NCBI RefSeq assembly: GCF_021462225.1
Contig: NC_061794.1
Location: forward strand, 42,904,914 to 42,968,913
Source: Girardinichthys multiradiatus
Taxonomy: Eukaryota > Chordata > Actinopteri > Cyprinodontiformes > Goodeidae
Direction of reading: 5' to 3'
DNA length: 64,000 nt
In this document: positions 37,301 through 52,300 of the stretch, piece by piece
Position numbering within the stretch: position 1 is the first letter of the stretch
Layout of the letters: every line of letters begins with the position of its first letter
The notes under the pieces: generated by a model
The model's input: the letters and a program-made list of their open reading frames with translations, nothing else
Database searches by the model: none
Told to the model about the DNA's origin: nothing
Program-made: the position numbers and the translations under genes

Positions 37301-40300
37301 TAAAAAATCTTATAAGATTCTTCAAGGCAAGCTCCCTCTACATCCGAGAGCCGGTAGTCGTCTGGTGGATCCTCCACATGTTCTGCCATTCTATATCATC
37401 AGTATTTATGTTGAACTCTCTTTCCCATTTTTCTTTACAGCTTTAGCTGTGTCTTTATTCATGTTTACTAATGCTTTATATAATGTTGTGATTATTCTAA
37501 CATTGCTATTCCATTAATTATAATTTGGATCACTTCACTCTCTTCTTTTGAAGGGTCTGCCTGTATTGTAGTTCTATAATAGTTTCTTATTTTAAGGTAA
37601 TGGAAAAAAATCATGTTTTCCCAGATAAAATTCCTGTACTAGTTGTTGAAAACTCCAGTTGCCCATTTTTCTCCAAAAAACACCATGCTGTCATTCCATT
37701 AAAAGTCCAGTATTTATAGTTCTGGTCATACACAGCAGGTTTAAAATTGCTATCATATGCTCTCCATTTCAGTTTTGGTGCATTTTTCTGAATTTTATAT
37801 ATCGTATGTATTTTAAACCATACATCTAAAGTGTGTTTAATTATTGGATCCAAATATGATTTATTTCTTTCAAAGCTTTCCTTATCTCCAATCATGTTTT
37901 GAATCGGCTGTTCTAATATTTTTGTCTCAATATCTTTCCACTTTCAAGAAATATTTTATCTTACTGCAAAAAGGTATTGTGGAAATTAAAGACTCAAAAT
38001 TCTTAACTGTTCAATCTTTAAAAAAAACTCAAAAAAACAATCTAACTTGTACTTGGGGAAGAAAATCCCAGATGAACAAGGCCTAGTGTGTGGTGTTAAG
38101 AGCAACTCACATCAGAGAAAAAATACACTCCCGTTGTTTTCTATCTGCCTGCCCCTTGGTGCAGCACGCAGCGATCCTTTTTACACCTGCTCTATCAAAG
38201 ATGTTGACACATCTGATAAAAGCTGGAGTCCAGTAACCTATCCTGTCTCAATGCATATCAGCACGACGCGTCTAATGACTCCTATTGTTGATGCGCATTA
38301 TTTGAACAGATACACCACAGCACCCTCTGATGTGCCTTTTACTGTTGTGTCAATATGTTGTAGAAATTGGACTCGGAGCTGGTGCAAGGGGTAAAAGACG
38401 CACCCCATATTTAGAGGCTTCAGGCCTCTACGCAGCCGTCGCGAGTTCGAGTCCCGGCCCAGGCGACCTTTGCTGCATGTCTTATCCCTCTCTCCACCCC
38501 TTTGCTGTTAGCTTACTGTCCAAAAAAATTTAAATATAAACGCTGCTAGTGTTGAAGGAAATTCTTTTGGTCATTCTGCACAAACACAATACAGATGAAA
38601 AGCTTAGACCAACCGTATTGCTTTTCTGATTAAAAACAGGTTTCTATATCAGTTTTATTAGAGTTATTAAGAGCCACAGTGGAAGGATGTGAGGGCATCA
38701 TGTGGCCACATGTTGCAGCCCACCTCTGCATTTACTGTGGTTATAGAAACTGAGAAATCTGTATATTTTGAAGCGTCTTTTTACAACTGCACCTCCTAAC
38801 CCTATTTCCAAGTGAACGCCTTTAAAAGGAGCGAGACAAAGGGAAACGGGTTCAGAGCAATTCCCTTTGCCCTCCCCCTTATTCGCACAAACAGTTGGGA
38901 CGCCCTGCTCGTAAGAAACATATTGTTATAGGCTTAGACTTCAGCTTGTCCTCCTGTCTGTAAAACAAAAAATTGAAACGGCTTACTAAATCACAGATCC
39001 ATTTGCTTTTTCTATTCGAACACATAGCATTTGCTGGCTGTTTGGATGTTAGTTGCTACTTGTCACCAGGCCAGAAAATGAAAACAGAATAACAGAAGCA
39101 TTTTGTCTGAGAAAAATTTCACCTTTTGGCCTCTGACTCACTCTGGTGACTAACATGATTTGTGTTGGCTGATGGCTCACTCAGGAAGCCTGAGAGTTTC
39201 AAACTGGACTTGATTTCCTAAATATGACATTAAATTTATCACAATTACATTTTCCATTTCTAAGCAACACAGATTCTCAGCGTTCACGTTGCCTGGGAAA
39301 TGTTTGCTAAGAAGTAAATCAGTGGATATTCAATGTGTCCTGCAAATATGAAGTCTTGATCAACTGTTTTTCAGGACGAGTCGACAGGAGAGATAACTTT
39401 CTACATGAAGGGTGCTGATGTGGTGATGGCAGGTATTGTCCAGTACAATGACTGGCTGGAAGAGGAGGTAAATGTCCTTTTTTGACAACTCATGATAAAG
39501 ACATGGGGTTATTTTTGTTTGAAATTCCTCTTACACTAAGAGGCTTTGTAAACGGCTGAATCCAAATGTTCTCCTCTTTGTTTCCTAGTGTGGAAACATG
39601 GCAAGGGAAGGCCTGAGGGTCCTTGTGGTCTCCAAGAAGTCGCTGACGGAGGAACAGTATCAGGATTTTGAGGTAAGCATCCACTTATAAGATTAAACCA
39701 CAGCAAGGCAGAGCCGGGGGGTTGGGTCTTAGTTATTTTCTGCTAACAGAAGAAACAGTTGTCTGATCCAAGTGGAATGAAGTCTGTACAGTTTTAAGTC
39801 GCTGAAAGAGAAACGGTGTTATAGATATCTTCAATGCTCCAGTTCCATCAGCTGATGGACAAACACTGCAGATTCAGATTGATATTTTGGCCTGACAAGT
39901 AAAATCTCTAAATGTCAAAGTGTGTTATTTGGTAATCAGACTGACCTCTGACCCCGCCCTGCAGCCCCATCCTCCCTCCCTCACACACACACACACACAC
40001 AACATACACTAGGCCCCTCTCATTGTTTGAGCCGGGCTGGGCTGGGCTGGGCTGGGCTGGGCAGGGCCGTCTCCCCTGCAGTTGTTAGCCCCAGGCACAT
40101 TTCTGAAATGTGTAATTGAGCGAGCAGAGCTGGTGGGCAGCAGTGAGTCACCATCTGAGTCACACACAGTTTATGTTCCTGTATGAGTCATAGCCAGATT
40201 GTTTTTGCTTTATCTCACTTGCAATGCCCTGGAGCTGGAGCGCTAAAGATGGGCGTTAACCAATTGATCGTTTCTGCTGTGAGAGTGTGCGGATTTGGAG

Positions 40301-43300
40301 CACATCAATTTTCACAGCTGTGGGAGAGCAGGAGCAAAAATGTACATTTATGCTGTAAATTATACAATGCATTTAGATTGCACACACACACACACATTTG
40401 ACATTTTATCAGTGTATTTTCTTGATCTGGATCAGTGTGGAAACAAAATAACATGGGGAAAAATACAGTGGGGAGAACAAGTATTTGATAGATTGCTGAT
40501 TTTGCAGGTCTCCCCACTTGCAAAGCATGTAGAAGTCTAATTTTTTATCATAGGTACTCTTCAACTGTGAGTGATGGAATCTCAAAGAAAAATCCAGAAA
40601 ATCACACTGTGATTTTTAAGAAATTAAATTGCATATTATTGCATGACATACATATTTGATACATCAGAGAAACATAATATTTGGTACAGAAACCTTTATT
40701 TGCAATTCCAGATATCAGACGTCTCCTGTAGTTCTTGACGAGGTTTGCACACACTGCAGCAGGGATTTTGGCCACTCCTCCATACAGATCTTCTCCAGAT
40801 CCTTCAGGTTTCGGGGCTTTCACTGGGCAGTACAGACTTTCAGCTCCCTCCAAAGATTTTTGATTGAGTTCAGGTCTGGAGACTGGCTAGACCTCCCCAG
40901 TTGCTTGCCCTGGCTGTATGTTTCAGGTCCTTGTCATGCTAGAAGACCCAGCCACAACCCATCTTCAGTGCCTTTACTGAGGGAAGGAGGTGGTTGGCTA
41001 AGATCACCAATCCATGGCCCCATCCATCCTCCTCTCAATACGTTGCAGTCTCCTTTGCAGAAAAGCATCCCCAAAGAATGATGTTTCAAACTTCAGACGG
41101 GCCTGGACATGCGCTGGCTTGAGCTGGGGGACCTTGCATGCGCTGCAGGATTTTAATCCATGGTGGCGTAGTGTGTTACTAATGGTCTTCTTGGCCCCTT
41201 GGAGGGGCTAAGTATCTGTGTGTCTGCAGCGTTGCTGTGCGAAGTTGTTTGGCAACTTGAGAAGATGAAAATGGCTGTTTATTTATGATTTTAATGTAAA
41301 TGAGTATCTTTAAAGTATTTTTAGTGTCAATTATATCAAAATATCAATTTCTGACATCTACTTTGACCTAAAAAGTATGTCTGAACCTTTTTTTTTTTTT
41401 TTTGTCGGCCTCATGATGTTTTGTTTTTCTATTAATTTCTTTAATCCCTTTTCATCCCAGCCCTCTGGGAGCTCACAGCCAGACTGAGACTTCCTCTGCC
41501 TTTACTCTCTGCGTCTTTTACCACCTTATCCTCTTCTCAATGCTCGCAATGAATCACATTTTCTTTTCATATCCTCCCACGTGTGATAGCTCCATTGTTT
41601 GTGCTGCTCTCCAGGCGCGGTACGTCCAGGCCAAGCTCAGCGTTCACGACCGCTCCCTGAAAGTGGCCACGGTGATCGAGAGCCTGGAGATGGAGATGGA
41701 GTTGTTATGTCTGACTGGGGTGGAGGACCAGCTCCAGACCGATGTCAGACCTACCCTGGAGATCCTCCGCAATGCAGGCATCAGGGTGTGTGGGGCTTTA
41801 CAGCTTACAGTTAAAACAAAGAGGAGAAAACAGTAGAAAAAAGATGAGAATAAATGTTTATATGTATAAGTATTCAAGCATCTCCATAAAAAGTAAAGAA
41901 GTAATCATTTGCTTTGGATTTTTTATGGTTGAATCCTGCTAACTAAAGTGCATGGTTTTGAACATTAGTATTAATTATAACAATGAAGTTTCAATTTAAA
42001 ACTAGCTATGCAGTAATCTTGATACAGAAAACATATCCATGTACATCCGGTTGGATGTTGGATAATCTACAAGCATGTAAAACTTTGACAATATTAACAC
42101 ATCACAAACATCTAAGAACTAAGTTGTTTTTTCCACTTTCTGTACCAAATATTCAGCAAATCCCCATCAAATGTAAGCGGATTCATTCAATATTGGAGGT
42201 TCTAACCCAACACACAGCTCCTTCAACGCTTATTTGATGATCGATAACTGCTTGTCCATATCTATAGTCAGAGCAATAAAAAAAAGGTTTAAACAACTGG
42301 AACTGTGAGACAACATGGCTGGGTGAGAAGTTTATCTTTCTACCACATACAGTGAGTTAAAGTAGAGAACTGCAATGGAGTGCCGTGTTTTGGTCATGAA
42401 GTCTCCATACCAGCGATTTATTTAAAGCTTTTTAAACACCTGCACCATGGGTGCCAATAATTATGTAACCATACCGACAGAGCTTGTTTTTCTGGGCAGA
42501 GTTTTCCACCAAATATTCCTGATATGCCGTATTTAGTTACCAGATGTTTGCTGCTTATTCTTGTTGATAGTACTACATAAAATAAAACAAAGTGAAATTG
42601 AATTAAAAGAAAGAGCAATGAAAAATGTTATGCAAAGTATTTCTGTAGAGTTTTAAAAAATTGTAACAAAAACTTAAATCTTTAACTTGCTAATTGTTCT
42701 AAACTTGAACAAACACAAGTCAAAATGGAAATTAATCAACTTTACTGACCATTGATGAGACACTTACCATTAGATAGCTAATATTGCCCTAGTTATTAGT
42801 GTCTATTCATGCCTAATGCGTTTAGCAACCCATTGCTCCATGTTTGCAGTGTTCTCATTCTCCTCTTCAGTATACATTTCAGTTGAGGATAAATCTGGAA
42901 CGCGGCAAACCCGTCAGTCATTAGACTCACATTCTGTCTTAATGGGCACTGCTGTCCTGAAGAGGGAGTTCTTTCATATTGTTGCTCAAATAATCTCAAA
43001 GTTCTGTGGAAATATTTGGTCTCAACTGTTGCATGAATGTCTCAAATGTCCCATAATGTGCCTCTGAATCAGTGCAAGGGCCTGACTGAATGGTCAGATA
43101 TTTTATTGACACTTTGAGCGAAAATACATTCATGTCTGAAACATCATAATCTACCATCTATTGTAGACCAAGTATCCTGAATGACAAAATGTCAGTATAC
43201 CTTTTAGTTCAGCACATAACACTTGTTCACCCTCCTTCTATCTAAGTGCATGATGTCATTTAGACTCTGCAGTGTTTCTAGGTGGAGTTTAAATAAAGGT

Positions 43301-46300
43301 GGCAACAGTTTCAGCTTCTAAATGAAGCCGTAGACACAAACTAAATTTTTACGCAACATTCCAAACTGTTGGTACCTAAAGATCTAAGTTGTATTAAATT
43401 TTGGACCTTAAAAAAAACTTTAATAATCAAGGATTCTCTGATGGTGATGGTTTGGCTCTAGCCGTGAGCCACAAACCATCTTTACATTCTGTTGTGGATA
43501 GTAGGGATGCACTGATCGGACATTTTGTAGCCCGATTAGGATTTCTCTATATGAACAATTGTTTTGCCATATCACAAGATATATATATATTTTTTTACGA
43601 TTTAAAAAAAAACAAAGAAAACACATAATAGTTGTGTCCACCTTTTTAATAGTTTCAGAGGAAAAAAGGTTTAACTTACTGACACGTGTTAAACAGTTAA
43701 ATCATTCTTTCATTCATTCTAACCATACAGAAGTCTAGAGGAGTCTTTCTGTTGTAATTGATAGCTAAATATTTGTAAGAGGTGACATCATATGATGTAT
43801 GTCTGAGAGAGAGAGCAGTAGATGTTCCACAGCTCTGTAGTTAAACAGTATGTCATTAATATTAGAAGACAATGATTACAGAGGCGTCATTTTAAGCTGC
43901 CTGGAGCATTATATGTCTGTTTAAAAACAGTTTCTGTTCTGGAAGCTTCTTACGGCTTTTGTGTTTCTTTCATTTTAAACACCTTGGTGATACTGGAAAT
44001 AGCAAAGTTTGAGTCTTCCTCACTTGGTAACCACTTCCTGGCCAAATTGTTGTTAGCGCTACCTGTTAGTTCTCGGTATTAGCCGGTCGTATAAAAGATT
44101 AAATATTTAGTTTCTGACTGATCACTGGCAAACATTTGGCCTCATGCTTGTTTTTTCTGGTTTCTAAGTAGGTTTGGATGCTGACGGGAGACAAACTGGA
44201 AACTGCCACATGCACTGCTAAGAATGCTCACTTGATCACCCGCAACCAGGACATCCATGTCTTCAGACAAGTAAGTGCATGACAAGGACACGGCTTTAAG
44301 TGCATATGCAGGTTTTTTACAGCAGGGCCATTGTCAGGGCAGCACTGACAGCTTCTTTAGACACATGCCGTTCCGTGAGCATCCGCTCTCTCTCACCAAA
44401 ACAATTTAGGTAGTGGTCATAGAGCCCCATCCAGCCAGCATCCACAGCTGAATAAATCACCTCCCACCAGCAAAAGCATCCAAAACCACTGTCACAGAGA
44501 ACAAACAGGCCTCCCCTCAAACAGAAAGGAGAAACCAGCTGGACCACTCCCAGAGGGAACATGCAAAGGGCTCACTTCCTAATTTGTTTCACAGGTTTCA
44601 GGATCTCGAAGCGCTTTGATTGTCCCCCTCTCTGCCTTCCCCTCTGGAGGTGTGCCAGAGCAGAAGGAGAGCCTGCCATGTAGGAAGGTTACAGCTTGCG
44701 TACAACTGTGGTTACTGGAAGAGAATAACAATGGTTGGCACGGCTTGAAAACCTCAGTCCCAATGGAGGGGGGTGTGCTGACTGGGCCTGCAACACATAC
44801 ATCTGGATTAGTTTCCTGGTGGCCACCAATGGCCCGATCTGGATTGACGTATGAATAGTCAGCAGTTGAAGGATATTCATTCCAGAGCATGGCTTTTACT
44901 GACAGATTAACACCATGCCTTCTCTCTGCTGCATTTTTGGAGAAGTTTATATTTGAACTTGTTTTAGGAATTTATCACACAGAATTTGTTCTCCTCCCAT
45001 ATTTTTACACTAAGAAAAGCAGCAGGCAGATGTTGTGATTCAGTGGCAAGTTTTCGTTACCTTATATTTTTTTATGTTTGCTGTAACATTTTCAGACCAG
45101 GTTATGGGGTCTGTCCTATGATAATCTTACAATCAAACTTTATCGGAGTCTCTGCCTTAATAATTCCACATTTAGGTGCATCCAGAAAGTATTCATAGTG
45201 CAGCACTTTTTCCGCATTTAATTGTGCCACAACCTTATTCCAAATGGTAACAAATTATACTCTCCTCAAAGTTCTATGCACAATGCCATTAGGACAATGT
45301 GAAAGAAGTTTGTTGAGATTGTTGTGAATTTATTAAACAAAGAAACCAAAACAAATCACATTTATGTAAGTATTCACAACCTTTGCTTAATACTTTGTTG
45401 ATCAATCTTTGGCAGCAATTACAGCCTCATGTCTCTTTGAATATGATGCCATAATCGTAGCACACCTATCTTCAGGCGGTGTGGCCCATTCTTCTTGGCA
45501 GTACATCTCAAGCTTCACTGGCTTTGGATGGGAGACATCTGTGCAGCCATTTTCATATCTCTCCAGAGATGTTTAATCAGTCTGGACTCTGGCTTGGCCT
45601 CTCGAGGACATTCACAGAGTGGCTCTGAAGCCATTCCTTTGAGATCTTGGCTGTGTGCTTTGGGTCGTTTTCCTGCTGAAAATGAACCGTCGCCCCAGTC
45701 TCAAGCTCTTAGAACACTGGAGCTCTGATAGAGTGACCATCAGGTTCTTGGTCACCTCCCAGACTAAGGTCTTTCTCCCCTGATTGCTTAGTTTAGATGG
45801 TCAGCTAGCTCTAAGAAGAGTCCTGGTGGTTCCAAACTTCTTTCATTTACGATTGATGGAGGCCACTCAGCTCACTGGGTCCTTCAAAGCAGCAGACCTT
45901 TTTCTGTATCCTTGTCCAGATTTGTGCCTCAAGTCAATCCTGCCTCGAAGGTGTACAGACAATTCATTTGACTTCATGCTTGGTGTTTGTGCTCTGACCT
46001 GCACTGTAAACTGTGGGACCTTATAAAGACAGGTTTGTGCCTTTCTTAATTATATCCAGTCAACTGAATTTACCACAGGTGGACTCTATTTAAGCTATAG
46101 AAACATCTTAAGGATGACCAGTGAAAACTGCTGAATTTTGAGCTTCATGACAAAGGCTGTGAATACTTACATAAATGTGATTTCTTGGTTTCTATTTGTA
46201 ATAAATTTGCAACAATCTCAAACAAACTTATTTCACATTGTTAAATGAGGTATTTGTGTGTAGGATTTGGAGGAACGAGATTAGTTTGATACCATTTGGA

Positions 46301-49300
46301 ATAAGGCTGCAAGATAACTAAATGTGGAAAAAGTGCAACATTGTGGATACTTTCTGGATGCACTGTATACCATTCTATTCAAAGTAACTTTTGTGGTTTA
46401 GCTTGTAACGTATTTTGTCTAGTCAGTCACATAATATTAGCTGTAAATCCCAGTGACCAGTCCAGGGTTTACCCGATCTCTCGCCTAGTAACCACTGAAG
46501 ATAGGTGCCCTATCTTATATTTTAGTAACTTGATTCAGTTGGCATCCCTGCTCCTAACAATCTATCCTGCTCTGTTAAACATTTAGATATTTATTGATTA
46601 TTTTTTTTTATGTTGCATCTATCAGCTTTTGTTGCAGCATTTGTAAGTTAGTTATTGGGTTTCTCCAGCGTTTACAGACACTGCAGCTGGCTTGAGAGTA
46701 TCTGCCATTCTTTTCTCTGATAAGCACCAGGCAGACAAAGGCTCACAGATTGCCATCTCTGATAGGTTTCCTCTTGTGTGTGTGCATGGTTTTGGACATA
46801 TACATAAACGTTAATTTCTAAATGTGGTTGGCATTGCCACAGGTGACAACTCGAGGGGAAGCCCACCTGGAGCTCAACGCTTTCAGGAGAAAACATGACT
46901 GCGCTTTGGTGATATCAGGGGATTCGCTTGAAGTAAGTTCGCTCTTATGTGCTTGCGTGTGTAATCTACATCCTACTGACTTATCTGTCTTTATGAAACT
47001 GTGATATGTTTTCAGTTTGATGCATGATAAAATCGCATCCACTGTACCTTTTCTGGATGTGGCATCCGTGGTTATAGACACTTTCTAAACCGCTTCTGGA
47101 GTTTAACTGTAACTTGGATAAAGGCATTTGAGTTCCACAGCTAAAATCAGTTAAATGTGGTGGTCTGAGGCCCTTATCTGTCCGCATTTCCTTTTTATGG
47201 CAGGTTTGTCTGAAATATTATGAGTATGAGTTCATGGAGCTTGCATGTCAGTGTCCCGCTGTGGTTTGCTGTCGATGCACCCCCACCCAGAAGGCACAGA
47301 TAGTCCGGTTGCTGCAGGAACGCACAGGCAAACTCACCTGTGCAGTCGGTGAGTAGTAATGGTTCTAACCATTCCCTCTGCGTCGTTTTGATCTAAAAAA
47401 AATACATTTTTTCTATGTCAACCACAACACCACAAATGTATGAGCCACAAACTGCTGTAACCATCTCAATAGCACTCCTCCTGCCAACTGCAAAACTGCA
47501 TTTGAGTTTTTACATTTATTTTATTCTGTGATCTGGTCATCTTGTACTCCAGCTTAATTAAAGGCGTGTCTTAGACAGAAGATGGTGTCCAAGCAGTTGG
47601 CGCTGGTGAGTGATGTGAATTCTGACACCTCCATGGCTTTTGTTCTCTCCTAGGGGACGGAGGAAACGATGTCAGCATGATCCAGGAAGCCGACTGTGGC
47701 GTGGGAGTGGAGGGAAAAGTAAGACTCTGTCCATCTCGTCGCTTCACATCGACGTGACGCACCAAAATATATTGTGCTTCGTACTTCCTGTAAAGATATC
47801 TCCCACATCCAGAGAGTTGTGGCAGAGCATGCACACAGATGATTCCCTTTATGAGGATCTGTTGTCCGAGCAGAGGAAGCAGGGATAACAGGAAGTTTTT
47901 GTGTTTTAGGGACTCTCTCGGCAACCTGGCTCTTCCAGAGTTTTAGTTGATCATGACCCTGCTTCCGGTTGGGATGGAAATTTTAAGCAGAACTTGTGTT
48001 CAAAAATCAGTGGCGATGATTATTCAAAAATATTTATTGCACATGCACACACAGACCACTCAGCATGCAGAATCCAACAATACTCCCTACCAGCATCCTT
48101 ACTAAGATGTCGCTGTGGTGGAGAAGCTGGTAACATGCTGCAGGTTGTTGGTGTTTGCAAACATAATCAATCAGATTTGTTATTAGAATATCAGGATGTC
48201 TACATTTTACTGTAAATTATTTGATTTTGTACACTAAATGAGTCTATACTCTGTAATGGATAGACTGGTTCTGATCTATTTTGTAGTTTGTGTTCAGATC
48301 TATGAATATCCTTATTTTAACAGTTGCTTTGTGATATTAAACCCATAATTTAATGATGTTAATCCTGATGTTTACTTGTCCTAATAGTTGATCAACGTAA
48401 CTTCTGTTACATTTGTATCGATGCTCTGTCCTCACTTGCCTCTGTCTTTTATTCTGCAGGAAGGAAAGCAAGCCTCTCTGGCCGCCGACTTCTCTGTGAC
48501 TCAGTTCAAACATTTGGGTCGCCTCCTCATGGTCCACGGTCGGAACAGCTACAAAAGATCTGCAGCCCTCAGCCAGTTTGTCATCCACAGGAGCCTGTGC
48601 ATCAGCACCATGCAGGTACTGCCAAGCTGAAACATTTTTTGGGTTTTGACGTTGAGTCAAGAAGAAATTTTAACCTCAGACTGCAGTGCCTTGAAAAAAA
48701 TCATAACAGCTCTTAAACCTGTTCACATTTTATCACATTAGAACAATAAACTTAATGATCTGATTCATTGTGTTTGATGAACAAAAGTGCATATTTGTGA
48801 AGTGGAAAGAATATGGTTCAGGGTTTTTCAAATGATTACCAAATTCAAGGAGGGTATTAATCAGAGAGTAGGACTGTTGTAGCTTTGGAGGAGCAGGAGA
48901 GATCCATGGCTCAGGTGGGAGAATCTATCAGAAGGACAACTGCTAGTTGTGCACTCCACAAGTCTGGTTTTTATGGAGTAGCAAGTGGCTGTTAAAGAAA
49001 AGGTATAACAGGGTTCATACGGGTGCTTGAAATCCTTAAAAATGCTTAATGTTTTGAAGGTTTAGAAAGTCCTTGATTTTTGTATTAAGTCCTTGAACGT
49101 TCTTCACCTTCTAACGGCACTTTTCTGTAATTAATAGCACTAAAACAGCTTAATTGAAAACCTCAATTTGATATTTGTTTCACAAAATACAGCGATCATT
49201 TTGTGTTTAATGAAGTCTCAGAAAGCCTCGCTGTCGGGGTGTGAGCAGTAGACATCACCTGGTGAAAAAACCAGCCGCTGGACCGGTGGCATCCTCTGGC

Positions 49301-52300
49301 ATAGCCATGAAGCAGACGTAACTGTGTCTTGCTAGTCGAGCATGTCTCTGGTGAGCGGGAGCAAACAGCATGCCAGGCGGTTGCTATTTTAATGACTGCT
49401 GGCTTGAAAAGGCTAGATACAAAACATGGTTGAAATGAGGACCAAATCTTCAAGCAGCTTCCTGTGGGACGGAATCTTAAATTTAAGCTAGCTTACAACT
49501 AGCCAGGTATATTGCAAATTGATCGTTTGAGGGATGGATTGAGCCAGGGTTTTATGTCATCTGCTGTACTTTAAAATGAGCAACAACACAACATTTTTAT
49601 TGAAAATGCTAGTAGTTGTGGTTAGCTCGTGGTTTAATTACGCAAAAAGTAGCTGTGGCTTGGCAATGTGCCGTCATGCTTGCTGTGCCTCTGATGTCTT
49701 TTGGGCTCCTTCTGCTGATATGTCCATTTCATATTAATACTACAACTTGCCAGAATTTAATCAATTCCATAGTATTTTAGATTGTTTATAGACTCCCTTC
49801 ACATACGGAATGCTGCGTGTGCCATTATGGGGGAAGTTTACTGCCCAAAATCAAGAGCTCATATTTTCAATTTGAGAGCAGGATTTCATTCTGCTTGTAC
49901 TCAAACTAGTAATGCTTGCACTTTTCTTTTAAATATTCTCTGTTCTCTCTCAAATCTTTGTGTCTGTGCTCTGATCTAATGCTTCTTGCATAGGTAATTT
50001 CTCCTCCTGTTTGCTTCATCCTCCATACGTGCAAACTTGTTCTCTGCTCGGATCAAAACTGCGCTCTCAAGTTTCTTCCCTGCTCGCAAATTATTTTTGC
50101 TCTCTCTCAAATTAAAGTCGTATCATCTCCTAGCAACCATATCAGCCAATAGAATGACAATGTGCAACTGCTAGGTCACAGGCTTAGTTGGGGTGCGCTT
50201 GTTTCCTTCCACTGAGCGTACCTGTGTTGCTACTTCCCTGACCCAGGTCATACGGAGCAAAATCTGGACGTAAGTGTTCGTATGCATCCGGTGCGCAGCG
50301 TGATTTTGTGAAATAGGTCAATCTACTTCAATGGATAGCTCAACTCAGTGAAGTACAATGACAATGGATGATTCAAACTATCTGGAAGTAAGTGATTTTA
50401 AACATTCAGTAGTTTAATATTTATGTCTGTTTCTATCAACATAAACAACACTAAAATAAAATATGACAATCAAACACATCTTTCAGTGAAAGACATATTT
50501 AAGAGTTGCATTGTAAATTTGCTAATTCATCTAGTATGTCAAAGATAAAGTTAAGTATTTACAATATTACTGCTATAACAATATTTTCAGTAAAACGGTG
50601 ACAACGCTAACCTTACATTACAAGGGTTTGGTCCTTGTTGGGTTAAATTAAACACTTTCTTTTTACTTATCGGATAGCTATTTATGATATCTGAATCATA
50701 TATTTTATAAATAAATGCTTATTCTTCATTTTTCATAATTTAAGTGCTTTACAATAAAATAACTAATGTTATACTTTCTACCATTGATACAGACTCTGCT
50801 GAGGCATCAAATTCTGGAGCAGTTGCAGAGCCAAATGAAATATGTTCTCCGTCATCAATTGTAGCAACACAGGCACAGTCAGTAGAAGGAAACAAGCGCA
50901 CCCCAACTAAGCCTGTGACCTAGCAGTTGCACACTGTCATTCTGTTGGCTGATACGGTTGCTAGGAGATGATACGAATTTAATCTGAGAGAGAGCAAAAA
51001 GAATTTGCGAGCAGGGAAGAAACCTGAGAGCGCAGTTTTGATCTGAGCAGAGAACAAGTTTGCACGTATGGAGGATGAAGCAAACAGGAGGAGAAATTAC
51101 CTATGCAAGAAGCATTAGATCAGAGCGCAGACACAAAGATTTGAGTGAGAACAGAGTATATTTGAAAGAAAGCATATTTTGTTTTGTTGCAAGCATGACT
51201 AAGTTTGAGTACAAGCAGAATGAAATCCTGCTCTCAAATTGAAAATATGTGCTCTTGATTTTGGCAGTAAATTTCCCCCATATGCTGTGGTTACGAAGCT
51301 CAATGAAAAAAAGGGCCACAGAGATACAGACTGCTCTGAAGTTTGGTGCTGGAAATGTTTGAAAATTTACCTTGAAAATGCTTGAAAAGTGCTTAAACCT
51401 TAAACCCTGTCATAAGAAATACCATTCCTGTAGGGAATACAGGCGCTCTGGCCAGATGAGGCAAAAATGAACTGATGGTTCTACATGCAAAAGAGTAACA
51501 GTGCACATCAACCCGAACATGCCATTTACAAGGCAAAACCTGGTGGTGGCGGTGAGGGGAATGTTATTTTTCAGCAGATACAGGAAAGGTTAGAGTTCAT
51601 GTAAGGAGGGTTAGAGCTAAATAAAAGACAATGCTGGAAAAAAAAAATAGTTTGGGAGGCTGCAAAAGAAATGTACACACACATTTTAGATTTTTTTTGT
51701 AAATATAACAAAAATGTATCATTTTTCTTTCAATTCACAATTATTGCCTACTTTAGCTTGTCACATAAAATCTCAATAAAATACAATAAGGTTTGTGGTG
51801 AAAATGTTCAAATGGAGTGGAGACTTTTGCAAGGCACTGTAAATAGAAAACTAGTGTGTTCCAAAAAAGCTTGCATACCTACAGACAGGCAAATGTCTCA
51901 AGGCCAGCCATGGGAAGGTGGGGTGGACGATGACTCAGAGGATGCAGGCAGTGGTGCCTTTCGAAGTCAACACCCCCGACAGCATTCCCATGTCCCAATC
52001 CAACCTCAGCCCCCGATCTGGAGGGACAACCCATGAGTCACTGCACCGTGGACTGGGGTTTTCGAGAGGTTTGTCTGTCAGTTTGGAGCTGGATGCTTGG
52101 TTGGCATAATAGTTGGCAGCTCAGTACTGGCATCATTCATCCTCCAGGTTTAACTGAGAGGCTTGAATCAGTCAGTGTTGACTAGTTCCCTGCAGCTGTG
52201 GTGTAGTGAGGTCTAAAACACTTTACACCTTGGATTCTGGCTCCTGAATTGTTCCCATTTGATTTAGTTTTTACAACACTGTTTAAATGTTATCTGTTGC

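Larger units (their letters stand above)
48684..51839. mobile_element. outer Tc1-like remnant of a three-layer nest
   Basis: Ends CAGTGCCTTG (48684) and CAAGGCACTG (to 51839), with TA after the right end. Without the inner insertion about 750 bases remain, including phrases of a Tc1 transposase (AGGCGCTCTGGCCAGATGAG near 51440, a degraded W-P-D-E type region). In atp9a intron 23. Confidence 0.75.

Noticed and set aside
36862..37517. Plus-strand open frames of 80-110 codons
   Set aside because: They are the antisense of an L1-like LINE fragment.
44579..44890. Possible extra exon after an acceptor-like TTTCACAG in intron 19
   Set aside because: The atp9a frame passes from exon 19 to exon 20 without a gap, and the sequence has no similarity to the protein.
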